Below, one piece after another: positions 11,430 through 24,308 of a stretch of DNA of 64,000 nt. The stretch spans positions 372,001-436,000 of the forward strand of contig WION01000020.1 in assembly GCA_015039365.1 (NCBI GenBank), given 5' to 3'. This DNA comes from Amanita rubescens (Eukaryota > Basidiomycota > Agaricomycetes > Agaricales > Amanitaceae). The notes beneath the pieces were generated by a model that had not been told where the DNA came from, made no database searches, and was given only the letters and a program-made list of their open reading frames with translations. Every line of letters starts with the position of its first letter. Position 1 is the stretch's first letter. The translations under genes and the position numbers were made by a program.

Positions 11430-13991
11430 CTACCTCCATGACGTCGTTACTGTTTGCGGGGTATCGGCGACCGTCAGCTGACGGGTCGGATCGGACTCCC
11501 ATACGACCTGAGTTGAATTCAGAAAGAGCCAAATTCAAGTAAAGCGCCCCCTTACTCTGCCATCCGTCTCTTTTCTGACGAATTTATACTCGAAAGTCGT
11601 ACCTGGCAGTAAATAGAGTGTCACACTCCAGGTAGGATAGCCAGCCGCCGAGAGAGGGATCTGCAACTTCAGCATAGGTATATTTATTCTCCCAGATGTG
11701 ATATTGACGTACGGATGAAGCTGGCGACCAGGTACCGAATTCAGCGATACTTCCCGACGATGAAGATGTTCTGAACATCAAAAATCAAGAGGTGTGCTAC
11801 GAATACACCACCATCCTCACCTCGCCCAAAGTTGTGTTGGCAATCTCGTTGAACGTTACAGCAACGGGTAGTTCGCCCACTCCTCTCGCACCCATATGGA
11901 TAGCAAGAGCGTCTCGAGGACCAATGAGCGCGCTAAAGCTGCCTCCCGAAACCACAAAACTTGTCATACTTATCAAAATCGCGTCCCGCAAGGCCAAAAA
12001 TAAACATACGTCTTTCCAGTGCAAAGGCCGCCTGAGCTCCATCCACTAATCACGTCACAGTATGTATCAGTCTGGCAGCGACTGTAGAGAACGTTGCCAC
12101 CCAAGAAACGTCGTTGTTGTTTATCGCCACGTATCCAAGCGATCCTAACGATGATTTGATTTGGTCAACATACCCTGATCATAGAAAATGGTGCATACCT
12201 CGTCCAAACGCAATGCGATCTGATTGCGGAGACACCCAATTGCTCATCCCGGCTGAAGTTACGTTATTCCTAAACCCGACCATGCCCGAAATGGCGACAT
12301 AACGATGCTGGCAGAGCCAACCACCCGACCCTCCAGTTCCGGAGCAGGTTCCATGTCCTAGGTTCAAATCCATGTTCAATCTGCATAACATAAATTACGA
12401 GTAAGATCAAACCTCCATTCGGTGCACCGTCATCTTTATTTGAATAACTGTAGCTTGATAGGACAGTTGGTGTCCCGTAGGGATGGGCCAGTGAAAAAAT
12501 TGTAGCAAGGATATAGGTGTTCGATGGTGAGTTGATGTTCAGAGAAGCGCCGCTCTGGTTACGTCGTCTTTTGAACATTATTCAAGTCATAGAACAAAAA
12601 CATCTTACCCGCTCGGTGTCATGATTAGTTACAAAGACGTTTGCCTGGTTTCCCGAGACCCAACCTATTTGCGCTTAAATAATTCTATGATTACAGGAGT
12701 AAGGCTGACCTTGGTTTTCCAAGTTTTGAAGGTTTGATATACCCCCGCCCAAAAATGCATTTCTCAGGGCTGTGGTATAACGGAACCTATAGAGAGAAGT
12801 CAGTACGCTTGCCTGTATGCGATGCCTAAAACATGATACTCTTGGACATCCCCTATCATTATACGAAATGTCAAACTTCGAGAAGTCTATAGGGCGATTG
12901 CTATACACACCATTCCCAACATATTCGGATGGCTGAATAGGTTCTCCGCCACCCCATATAACCTCTTGCGTGATATATGGCTTACGAGAGAACAATCCTA
13001 TTATCGTTGCAAGTTCTGACGCAGCGATATCTGTGGCCACGAATTTGAACTACAGCTTATCAGGATGACGCTACTCACGTTTCGCAGCATCTAACCGGAG
13101 ACCATCCACACCCAATGAGAGCAAGTCGTTGGCGTATTGTGCAAGCCTTCGTTGCACGTAACTTGTACCCGTTGCGAGACTGAAGCGGAACTATTAGTCT
13201 CTATCTATAAAGCGGACATCGTACGGTACTACGCACTCGGCAAGGCCCACCAATTGGCAAGTCTGTACTTCCAGACGGTTACCGTAATTTACGATATTGT
13301 CGTTTGGTTCAAGGCCACAATGGTGGAAATCCTGGACAGGCTTATCCGCGCTGGAGACGAGGATATACATTCATGCTCACCTGAAATTGGTAGATGCCTG
13401 GATAGACATAGTGAGTGAACGAGCTACCGGCGAAACCAGTCCCAGAATCCGCTCCCGACATATGATTAAAAAGTGTGTCTACAACGAACTTGAGTCATAG
13501 AATACTCTGAAAAACTAGATACATACCAGCAATAACCCCTACACCCGCATCATGGCATTGCGATATCATACTGTGTATAGTATTAAACCAGCGCGCTCCC
13601 GAAAATAGATGAAGACCGTACTCTTGGTACTGAGAGCGGTTGCCCCGTTTTGAGGTAAGAGTGTAAGAGACAGGTTGATAATCTGTCCACCACTGAGATC
13701 CTTGAACATGCTCTTGAGCTGGGCTAACTACGACAACAGTTTGGTTTATATTCCAAGATACTTTGACCTGGACCTACCTTGAACGAATCCATATCCAGCA
13801 GGCCCAAGGAAATTGGAGCATTCGTTAGCGACGCTATCCCAGGTCCATTCGAACATCTGGACAATGACAGGCTTGGAGCCCGAGGGCGCGCTGACGCCTA
13901 ATTCAAGCGTAAACTGGGAATCGAACGACGGTACCAGATGAGTAGAAACAGAGACTAGCAGCCAGTTTACTAGCGAGCTTAGTCCAAGCAT
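11430..13991 (-). CDS. Secreted alpha-amylase (GH13) with C-terminal starch-binding domain (CBM20)
   Basis: Hydrolyses internal alpha-1,4 bonds of starch outside the cell. A signal-peptide-like start ([19 protein letters not shown]) precedes GH13 motifs spread over many short exons: [48 protein letters not shown], the nucleophile region [11 protein letters not shown], the acid/base region [11 protein letters not shown], and VTNHDTER with the third catalytic aspartate. Further exons give the C-terminal beta domain. The last exons encode a CBM20: [44 protein letters not shown] and a terminal SWR-stop. The order and the catalytic residues look complete, so I read the gene as functional, though the exact ends of about a dozen introns are not fixed. 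It is likely under carbon-source control, but no operator was identified. Confidence 0.85.
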
Positions 13992-16507
13992 CGTGGGGAC
14001 TAACTGTCTTGAGATAAGCAGTTGAAAATCAAGAAACCCTGAATGCTTATATCTCCATGAGAAATGTGCTTAATACTTATTTGGGAGCGAAGATCGTACC
14101 TCGTGAGTCCCGGCACGTCAGGTACTTAAGCTCATGTTGCCGCTCCGTGCCCTGATCACGATGTCGATTGCAACTTCTTTTCTATTGTGAGCGACTTGAG
14201 CGGCATATATTTCCGAACCTAGGGACTTGCGGCGACGTCTTAACCCCAAGCATGACATTGCGGAATCAATTCACCAGCTCGAATCGCAACGGCTGCAGTT
14301 TCGAAATTTCTGGTTAACGCAGTCATAAAGTACGAGGCAGGGCTTCCATTGAGATCGATAGCACCGTTGTAGGCACGTCCGATTCATTGATGACATAGAC
14401 AGCCATTATCCCATTTCAGACACTTAGCAACTGAATTACATGTATTTAAGGTTCGAACCAATTGAGTTGGCGAAGTCGATAACACCGTGTGATTGCCCAC
14501 ATGCACATTGCGCATGAGTTGGTTTCACTGCAAAATTTGTTACCTGCTATTTGCAACAGACAGTAGATGCAGAGTTAGACCCTTACATTGAATATATACC
14601 ACACTTATTCCCCAGCGACGGGACTTGTGAATCGGTTGCCAACTGTTGTTACCATATGCACTTGGCAAGGTTCGCACCGGCCTAAAGTCAGCTTGCCTAT
14701 CTTTAATCTTATCTCGTAAATTTCTTCGCACTCCACGGTCCGTGACGTGACTCTGCCGCGCGCACCGTGACGTTGCTCTATACGCCTGCTCCAAACGCGA
14801 GTCCACACACATGGCTCTAACGCGTCGCTTTTCATCTGCCTCCCGGATTGAGTATCAGGTCATCTATTGAGCCGCCTGCGGACCCGAACCTAACCCGTAT
14901 CGCATGAATCATACCTTTTTGCACGGGTGGTCGCACCTGAAGACCATGGGAAGCAGTTCCAGGAACACTCCTCCTTATCCGTCGTTGATAATCCAAACGG
15001 GCCATTCCTGGGGAGTAACACGACATCTAACTCCTGCAATTTCCGCGTGGTGGTCTTGAGCAAGACAAAAGACGGGAAGGAGATGACTCATAGTCATTCG
15101 TAGAAGAGAGGATGACGGTATGTTCTTCCTCATCTCTTTCTCTTATTTCGTGCTGACTGCTTTTCACAGCCTTGCTTTATTGCCATGTGAGAGATGGACC
15201 GAGTAGACTATGGGTCGCCCACTGTTCCGCGCAAGATTGCGGGTCATTCCGCGAAGGCTAACTATGGGTCTGTTGTACCCACGCCCCTCTTCGAATACAT
15301 TCCTTCGACCGCTCACGTTCAACCACCGACCGCCTAACGGGGAAAGAACCATTCGATGCTATTACCCCGTGCGCCACCTTGATTGCTCCCACGAATGAAT
15401 GAATGAGTGATTGCCTGAACCAATACCCAAGAAAACTAAACAAAATTGAAACAAGGTTTTTCAACGTACCTTCCGTCTATGTTCTCCGAGTTCATGTGGT
15501 ACTTTGATAGTTATGATATAGTTGCCCTGTGGTAATCGTATCATGTCAATATACAAAAGTCGCACAGGAATTGTTCGCTGTCGGTTTTTGCCGACGCTTA
15601 TCTAGTTTAATTGTTGCAAGGCCGACCACTAGTACTCGCCGCTAACTCGGGCGCCTAAAAACGTTTACTGCATGACTCGAGCAACGCCACCGCTGCTTGG
15701 CGTTGAAGGGGCTCGGCGAGTGGTGCACTGGACAGGCAAATGGCTGATCTTCTTTAATTGGTGTCACTGTCAAGTACTAAAGCTGGTCGAACTTCAACCA
15801 GCCAGAAAGTTCTGACACATGTCAGCTGAGTATGACCTTGACATGGATCATCCCTTTCCACCCTGTGGTAACTTCGAAAAAAAAAACCGAGTCGGGATTC
15901 TCAATTACTTGGCCTTGTTCTTATAAGATCGCAGTGACAGATAGCGTGGGATCTGCCAGTGCGACTGTCAGACTCACAGAAAGGTTCTCCATGAGGGAGT
16001 GCCGATAACATCGTAATCAAAACTGACTACATTCTTTCTATACTATATGCGACGTTAAAACCGACAAAACATCATTGTAATACTCCATGTCCGTCGAAGG
16101 ATGCACGTATCCCCCAGTAAGCACTACTGGTTAATTGAAACCTCAGGTTATCGAGGAACGATCGCCCCCTTGTTGCGTTCAGATTCGCATTCGAGCTAAT
16201 CTTACCTTTCCAGATCAATACCAAGTACAGTAGATGCCACTTCTCACGGGAAGCTTTGGTGCCAAATCGATCAACGCGACTTGCCGAAGTATTACAACAT
16301 TGTAGGTTTATCATCACAGCAATCTGCGTTTCATGGATGAGGGAGAGATGGGGCCTGAGCGCGAAACACGGAGAGGCTCATGTGATGATTCGCAAAGCCA
16401 TATTTGGTGGTCACCGTTTCAGGGTGGAGAATATAAAATCCACACACGCAATACAAGGTTCTGCTCAAGACTACCTTTTTGACTAAAAGCAGTCCTGTGT
16501 ATCCGTC
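13992..16507. other. Long intergenic stretch without recognisable gene
   Basis: Frames here are short (under about 95 codons) and match no family I know. Minor landmarks are a (GAAT)3 tract near 15396 and an A9 run near 15878. It may hold decayed mobile DNA, but I see no terminal repeats or transposase motifs. Confidence 0.4.
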
Positions 16508-18209
16508 ATGGGTGCTTACGTCCAAAGTGTTGGTGAGTACGCAACCGGATGCAGTTGAAAGCCTTACACAAGCCTTCAGGTTTTCTCCTCCTAGGCGTCT
16601 TCAGTGAGATTTATTGATCCCATTGAATTCGCACCTCTCATAATTGCTAGTCAACACCTATCTGTTCGGTCTGGTTTCGTCTCAATTTATTACATATTAC
16701 AGTTCAGGTATGTCATTTTCCAATTAGAATCTGTGCAGAGACTTCACGTTTACGCGCGCTGTCATAGGATTCAAGGATCCACTATGGATCAGGTGAGTCC
16801 TAATTTGCCCAAACGTAACCCACTAACCCACAACCGCAAGGATAATGGTTGTTGTCTTAATCGTTACTGACACATTCCATAGTCTATCGTAAGCATTTAA
16901 TCGTGTTTGGTATGTGATAAGACTGAACTCTCGTGTGTTAGTCTTATATATATGGTCTGGGTATACTGGTAAGCGGTGCACCACTAATAACTTGAAGCGC
17001 CAGGCACTGACTATATGGGGAGTGTGACAAATTTCACCAATCCTGAGGCTTTGGCATGTAAGTTCCGCGCCGAACGGTACGGGATTGACTTGCTAAAAAA
17101 GTACTAGATGCTATCTGGCCCCACACTTTAACTCCAATATTAAACTCCATCGTAATGATCATCACGAACCTTTTCCTTGGTTACCGGTATGTCAAAAATA
17201 TGCGGACACTGTTAGCTTGTTGATATGTTAGTTCTGAAGGGTATACCGTTTAACAAACAGCAAGCTCCTTTACAGCTTCTTAAGTGTTTTAGCCATGAGC
17301 TGTTTCGTCACGGCTTGTATACTCGGTATTCGGTATGATTCATTTATTAATTATGTCAGATGGGCAGAAACATATACCTTTCAGGGCATGGATTATCCAT
17401 GTGTACGTTCAAAGGAGGATCTCTGTTCAGATCGGAAACTAATGGTCTAGTAGCTTTGCCAAATTTAGTGTTTTAAGCACTCTTATGACTTGTTCGATCA
17501 CGCTTCAAGTAGCTGAGGATCTTCTTATTTGCGGTGCGTCCACAAGCCGAGGTTTCTCTGCGTGATTTAACATCATAGTGGTTAGGCTTTTTGATAACTT
17601 CTCTGTACGCGGCGCGAACGCATTTTGAACGGACAAACTCCATCATATCCCGTCTTATGCACCTCGCAATTCAGAGTGGTGTCTTTTGTACTATTTTTGC
17701 ATTGGGAACTTTGATTACCTTCCGTAAGTCTTCTCCATCGTTGATGCTACTCCTTGATATATCGTTAATAGGGGTGACGCCGCAAAGTAACCTTTTTTGC
17801 TTATTCGCTTTCCCAGCCGGACGTATATACACAAATGTGAGCGATTTTCTCTTTACGCCTCAGAACTTAGCTCTTAGCGACCAGACATTAATGGATACTT
17901 TAAATGTACGGCACGGTTTAAGAGATATATTAAACGAGACAAGAGTAGTATGTCTCTTCACATGTACGCATACTTATTTGCACCTGACGCCATGCGCAGA
18001 TCAACATCTCTGTCGCCAAGTTGGGTTCCCAATTGCAGAACTTACCAAACAAGAAGGCGAACGCTTTGGTCGTCCGAGATACTGCGCAAGAAGAAACAAG
18101 CATTGTGTTTTCACCTCGAAAGGAACTCTCGTCTTCCCCATCTAATACGGATTTCATTTCTTCCAAGGAAAACCCAGAGGTAGACCATACTTCTGGCTTG
18201 CCGACCTAA
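16508..18209 (+). CDS. DUF6534 seven-helix membrane protein (copy 1)
   Basis: Many short exons join to the agaricomycete DUF6534 pattern. The start is MGAYVQSVGVF, then NTYLFGLVSSQF, IGFKDPLWI, TDYMGSVTNFTNPEA, HTLTPILNSIVMIITNLFLG, RIY followed by SKLLYSFLSVLAMSCFVTAC, LITSLYAARTHFERTNSI, MHLAIQSGVFCTIFALGTLI, the hallmark FPAGRIYTN joined by an intron to TLMDTLNVRHGLRDIL, and a hydrophilic tail ending HTSGLPT. Most segments before GRIYTN are membrane helices. The molecular role of the family is unknown. A minus-strand paralogue lies at 41.3-42.8 kb. One or two middle exons (about 16850-16970 and 17380-17460) are not resolved, so a lesion there cannot be excluded. Confidence 0.7.
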
Positions 18210-18806
18210 CACTTCCCCTGCAGACTGCACAAAATATACAGGTACTCTGAGTCTTAGCGAGAGGAAGATTTGCTATTCATGCGGATACGATATACCCGTT
18301 GATACGTTCTGGGCTAATAGTGATATGATATGTATGACTATTGTATTGAGGACATCTTACGTTATGTGGGGTCGGATTTCTGGATTCTTCGAGCGCCAGT
18401 GCGTTCGTCTACCATGCGTCGATATTGTCTGCGTTCCCGATGTCAGGGTCCTCCCAAAAACTACGTATCAAGGTGACATCATCATACGTTCACGTACTAT
18501 TGGGAGCACCATCATTATATTTTTTTTACTGTCGTAGGCACCCGTAAATTCGACTCCAACAACCCGGGTCAAATTCACGTCGAAAACGACGTCAAGCGAC
18601 AGCGTATTCGTAACTCAGAACAAAACAGGAATTACCGCTGATCTACTTTCCATCCCATGTACACTATGCGGCAAGTGGGAAAAACACACAAGTATGATAC
18701 GTTACACATTGATCTCTTCATTATCATTACCGACACCCTGTGTCACTCGTGAACACTTTTAATCAGTACCAAGAAAACGGAACCTCACTCACATGAAACC
18801 TCTCTT
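18210..18806. other. Intergenic, possible zinc-motif fragment
   Basis: A plus-strand piece near 18650-18690 reads SIPCTLCGKWEKHT, a Cys-x2-Cys pattern like the one in the F-box proteins of this window. Without neighbouring exons I treat it as a possible relic only. Confidence 0.25.
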
Positions 18807-20159
18807 TCACTGTACATAGATCCTCCGACCTTCTACTGCACTCTGTTTGACGTCTTCTAGTAGCCGATGGAGCTTAACTGCGTCATCTAGAGTCGGATAA
18901 TTGCCATTATCCTTTGCGAATTCGGCCCAAGCAGTCGTAATGCTCATTAACATCTCTCCCGCCTGAGGCTCTTGTACAAGCTTCCCATTCAGATAGACGC
19001 TGCAAGCGTGGATACCAAATATGCCGGGTCCTACGGACAGCAATTAATACTGCTGCTCGAAGAAGTCTGTTAGACGGGTACCTTCGACGCAGGATTGAGC
19101 CATCCTCGCCATCAATCTCCCACAGAAAACATCTGCGACCTTCAGTGGTTTTGATGCCTCCACGCAACATTATGCTTGCTATTGCTCCAGATTTGAACTT
19201 GCCTGTAACAGCAACGTGATCCGGCGAAGTTACTTGGATAGCGTCATCGATTTCTTTCGCGACCTTGTCATTTCCTCCAGGGTAACTGCTTTTTCCGATG
19301 ACTTTGGCGGTTGGATAGACAATTTCAGCGGTAGTGCTAACATATTCAAAATCTCCGAGGGTCTGGAGGACGCTAGTCTAACAAATGACCCAGTATTATG
19401 GTCACAATTGAGGTGCCTGACGAAAGGTTACACATGGGCAGTAGTGAATGAAGTTAAAACACACCAGCTTTGGGATCATGGATATAAGTACGAGATTCAT
19501 GGACTTGAGGTCCCCATATTGCCACTTTCGCGAGGCACTATATGCATCTAGAGAGTCGGTTTATGAACAAATTGCTAGTACGTGGAGTGAGCTGGAACAT
19601 TCACAATCGTTGTAGATCGTATTGGGCCAATTTCTCCAAGCAATTCCCGTACCTGAAAATCAGCTAAATAAGGCGTACGTCGACCTAAATTCGGCATACC
19701 TTCTTAAGCGAGCCTGACTGTCTGCTTTGCAACCCCACTACGCTTCTAATTCCCTGCTTACGCGCAGCTTCAGCAAGTTCAGTAGTTTCTGCCAGGCTAG
19801 CTCCCGCAGGCCATTCAAGGAAGATGTGCTTCCCGGCGCTGATTGCCGGAAGCGCCTGACTTCTTATGATCAGGAGCCTTGACAGCTACTGCGACAAGTT
19901 CTACATCTGGGTCGCTAGCAATACCGTCCGTGTTTCCGTGATATGCTTTGATCGGATGTCCGGTACTCTTGGAGAACTTGTCTGCTGTCTGTGAAGCAGA
20001 TTCGGAAGACGACGTTGAAATCGCCGTGAGCGTATATTCATCGGAGAGCGATGATATGGCAGGGCCGTGAGTTACTGAAGCCCAACCTCCTTTAGCAGAG
20101 AGACCAACGAAGCCAACTTTGATCGGTAATGAGGGCATGGGGAGACGCGTGCTTTCCAT
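18807..20159 (-). pseudogene. Broken Gfo/Idh/MocA-family oxidoreductase (Gal80-like)
   Basis: The start (MESTRLPMPSLPIKVGFVGL) and Rossmann region (SAKGGWASVTHGPAI ... AVAVKAPDHKK) fit fungal Gal80-like NAD(P)-binding oxidoreductases. The continuation LPAISAGKHIFLEWPAGAS is one frame away, so a one-base lesion lies near 19855. After a normal intron (about 19660-19705) the text resumes as VRELLGEIGPIRSTTIVNV, then meets stops. GTSIVTIILGHLLD and LGDFEYVSTTAEIVYPTAK are again in different frames. The C-terminal half (VAVTGKFKSGAIASIMLRGG ... FLWEIDGEDGSI, then SVYLNGKLVQEP ... GRRIYVQ-stop) is recognisable with another break near 19060. At least three frame breaks make it a probable pseudogene. 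In relatives these proteins are enzymes or sugar-responsive regulators. Confidence 0.7.
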
Positions 20160-21594
20160 GTCGATTTTGACTAGATTTTAAGCAATCCGGAATACGCTTA
20201 GCGGCTTGAGTACTTGAGTATGTGTCAGCGATAGCCCTGTTCCGCTTTACTTTATCATAATCGGATAATCAACTAGCAAACCGCCGCAGTGCACAGCGTT
20301 GGCTAGCGCTGCCGTTAAAACCATCAATAATCATCCCTGGTATATAACTCATTGGACACCTTGCTGAACGATATTCTGACATTTTCAATGCTCGGAATTG
20401 GCGTAGCGAGCGGCGAGCGGCGAAGTGTTCACGCGTCGTGGAGTAGCGCCGGCCCGACGCAGCTGTTCAAATCCGGCCGCCCACAATGATCGTGAGAATA
20501 ACGTATCTGCATAGACGAAACCTTCAAATAGATACCTTATTCATCCGTTGGTCGTCTGGTCTTGAATCTTGATCATGACAACATACTTAGCGCTCAAATC
20601 ATGGTGTCATTCCTTGACTTTGGCTACCGGATCCTAGAAAGCTAGAACGCCAAACGAGTTAAAAAATCGTAATATACATCGTTTCGTATCATAATAACGC
20701 CCGGCACGTAGCATTACGCACAATGAAACATCACGAGTCTTATTTTAATTTATTAATCACTAAATTTGGATTTCCTGATACACTTGAATCTGAGGCGCGA
20801 GTACGACAAATCTCGGGCAGCGAATCTAGAACCGTGATTGGGACAATCGGGCGGGTCATGATTCAATAGGAAATGGGAGGGGATGCGTGTCCATAAGACG
20901 CAGCGGTCCCAGCTCTCCATTTGTTGATATTAATATCACATCGTCCTGGTCCCATACTGGCTGCTCCGAGTCTATGGCTGCCGCTGATCCCGCACTGCCT
21001 CCAGTATTAGCTCAGGCATTTGCTAGCTTGGCAATAATTTTTGTGTGATCACTAACAGTTATTGTTGGCACAGGTTTAGGTGTCTGGGGACGTGGAAGAC
21101 CAGAGCGATTGCTGAGAACAGCTTCCTACCCCAGTTTTTTACGGCGGCCGCACCATGGTTATAGTGCGGTAAGGTTTGGGTTTCTGACAAAATACGAATG
21201 TCACTTCAACATTATTCGGATAAACGCGATGGAGCCACTAGACGGACAATCAGGTTAGTTCAGGCCAAGATCGAAAAGGGGGGCTTTGCTCCAAGGAATA
21301 ATGCGCATATCAACATCAGACGGCAAATTCCATCCTCGTGTGGCTAACCTTCCCGGGTTCCAGTGGTTTCAGATGGCATGGCTGCGCAGCTTAATGTCCT
21401 CAGGGTCAAGACAGGATGTCTAAGGTGTTGTCAGCTTCAGAATTACAAAGGAACGTAAGAGGCAACCTTGTTGAGTTGCAAGTAGTAAACGCCCCCCGTC
21501 AACCGACCTGGTCCATCGCAACGATCCTTCCATTCCTAAGATACACCATCCAAGGTAACTGGGAGACGAAGCGGTATTTCAACTGACGCCATCG
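20160..21594. other. Intergenic, no convincing gene
   Basis: Only short frames occur. A small plus-strand frame at about 20973-21050 (MAAADPALPPVLAQAFASL) looks protein-like, but I could not extend it through introns. Confidence 0.35.
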
Positions 21595-24233
21595 ATGGGC
21601 GTGACCGTATCCTCCTGGACTGTCACGGTCGTATACCCCGCCATGAGCTCACCCGCAATATACAAGACTAACCTGCTTGAAACTCTGCCACTCGACCTCC
21701 TTGCTGATGTACTCGTGTTCACGCGTTCAACAAAAGACATACTAGCAGTTGCCCGATGCAGCAAGCATTTCTGCAGCATACTCACAAGTCCCTCGGGAAC
21801 ATTTATCTGGAAGAGGGCACGACGGTTCTGCTTTCCGAGACCCATGCCTAACCCACCGGGATTCATGACTGAGTCCGCCTACGCAGCGTTTGTGTTCGAT
21901 GCCGGAGAATGCGCGGTAAGTCATTGAATCTAGTTGATAGTCGCCGACTTTTGAAGTGGTTTAAACCATAGATGTGCTACAAAGAGACGAAACAGATGTA
22001 TATTTCATTCGCCTTGAAGCTCAGATTATGCATGAATGTTAGATTCTATCCAACCATTAGCGCTTGTTGTGCCGTGATTCTAATGACTGATGCAGGCGAT
22101 GTGTCGCACAAATTGCCTTCTTGATTTCGCGAAGTAAGACTGTTCTTTCTGTCTCCAATATATTTATGTTCTCTCAGTGATCAGAGGCTTCTCTATCTTG
22201 TGCCGCCAGAGCCGGAGATTCCGAGATTGGAGTCACCCCAGTGCATAGGTAACTTGGCCCTTTTTTCGGTTATTGTGGCTATAATATGTCACCAGAGTAC
22301 ATCTCTAATCCCAGTCGTTTTCTAATCCGTGGCTTTTCCGTCAAAGGTGAGTCACTTATTGTGAATCAGGGCCGGGGAACAGGATTCATTGAAACGCCGG
22401 CTTGTAAAGATGAAAAGCATAGTATCTATCGAAAAAATTACGATGAGAATAACAAGGCGAGTCTGGATCTGCACGTTACTTCGACAACTTTTCCTCATAT
22501 TTCCTTCAGCAACGTGCGGTCAAGAGGAACAATGAATGGATGAAGGTAGTGATTCAAAGTTGGAATAAGAGTTATTTTAATGACAATGAACTAGTTTTGC
22601 ATTAAACTCAATCGATGGAGGTTTGAATATCTCAAGGCAACCCATAACCTTAAACAACACAACCGTCGCATGTACAGCCGAAATTACTTCTCCTTCTTCA
22701 GAGGTCGCTAATTTTGCATGTCAAGTGCCACATCATTTGCTAAGCAAAACGGTTACAACCTCAATGATCTTCTAAACCATACGAGTTACGGAAAAGCTTG
22801 TCGTCTCCACACGAAACACTTTGACAAGATGTCCAAAAGTGAGCTATTTGTTCCTGGATATCGCAACCTTGCTGAAATTAAATATATCTAGATGATGAAA
22901 CGGCGGTGGTTAACCTCGATCTGGAGTTGTTGACGCTGGCTGAGAATAGGCAGAGAAAAGAGATGGAAGACATTCGATCAATCACGGAAGCATATTATCA
23001 CCGTCTGCGTGCAGAGACGCCGAGCATTATTTTACCTCCATTGACCACGTTCCAACAACTTCCAATAATCAGGTCCTTGCTCTCTTTGGCTAACCACGAG
23101 ATAAAGAAGTCGATGCAAAACCTTTTGGAAATGGGTGTCGTGCGGTCCGAATTGGCAAAATGGGAGAGCGAAGCTAGAAATCAGATGGCGGCAGTTTTGG
23201 GATACCATGATTTTGCCACCGCTCAGGAGAAGAAGATATTGCATCCGGCTGACAGGTTGACCGCCTGGTTTCAATGCAAGAAATGCATTCAAGCTAGCAG
23301 ACGCCTTCAGGGGGCCGCATCTCTGGATTTTGCCGAAGCCTGTGCACATGAATGTGGGGGCGCCGATGGTAAAGAACCGGGAAACGAGTTGTGGACAGCA
23401 ACTAACTTTGTGAGAGACGAAAAGGTGAGGAAGAATCGGCAGTGGTTCCCTCTATTTATTTATTGTCTGGAAGGCAATTGCAGCTGTTAGACAGATCTTC
23501 ACGTTGTTCCAACTAGATGAAACTCGCCTACGTTCATTTTCCGAGATTAACGGCTCAAAATGCGAAGATCCGCCCAAGATTACCTCCGCCCGTCAGTTCA
23601 TATATGACGACCGCCTTCGGCGCGTCTTCGCTTCGTCTTGCCCCTTCAGCTCGTTCATATATGACGATATGTTGTCGGAACCCAAAGTGGGAAACTTCAA
23701 CATTGATGAGATATCATGCATATCCTGCGAGCCGTATGCGAATCTGGCACCTGAATACGTTGTAAGAGCTACCAGACTTACGTATAGCAACCCCCTCACG
23801 TTAAAAGTAGGCTCACCACTGCCGTAGGCACGAGGCCATGCAAATAAGAAGAATAGATGATCCTGAGCACGAACGTCAGATGGACCTAAATCGTACTTAC
23901 CCGTTGACTCGACACTGGTATGTGGTACGAACTCTCCTGACCAAACTTCGCAAAGATACACGGCTGTGGAATGATGTGAAAGAGTTTACTTGTCGTCACT
24001 GTCTGTATCAAGCAGCCATGAAAACAGATATCGATGTCAAGACATTGGGTCAGAGTTTGAAGAAGATGACGTTTCGCGGAATCCGATTACATGTAAAAGC
24101 CAAGTGAGTTCAATAGCCTGGAATTTCTCTACGCTTGATCTACAGCTCATGGAACAGGCATGGAATCGATGAGATCGCTGATGAGGATGTACTTGTCTCC
24201 CCGGAAGTCTGGAGGGAAATTGTGACTTATTAG
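21595..24233 (+). CDS. F-box protein with cysteine-rich zinc-binding segments (copy 2)
   Basis: Second paralogue. The F-box region (LLETLPLDLLADVLVFTRST ... AVARCSKHFCSIL) is followed by MPNPPGFMTESAYAAFVFDA and GECA at the end of exon 1. The next exon carries MCYKETKQMYISFALKLRL, equivalent to the first finger of copy 1. A large exon near 22906-23424 has a coiled helix (ENRQRKEMEDIRSITEAYY), then WFQCKKCIQASRRL and EACAHECGG. Later exons give CISCEPYA, CRHCLYQAAMKTDI and the tail RLHVKAK-HGIDEIADEDV, ending at TAG 24231-24233. An internal ATG at 21643 (MSSPAIYKTNLLE) is an equally good start and nearer to the F-box. Exons around 22000-22900 are only partly resolved. The gene ends 76 bases before copy 3 begins. 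Confidence 0.7.
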
Positions 24234-24308
24234 TATATTGAGTATGGAAATAGGGCCAAGCCTGCATTGTTAGTGTGACTGTAACGTACCAAACGTCTCT
24301 TTCAGGAC

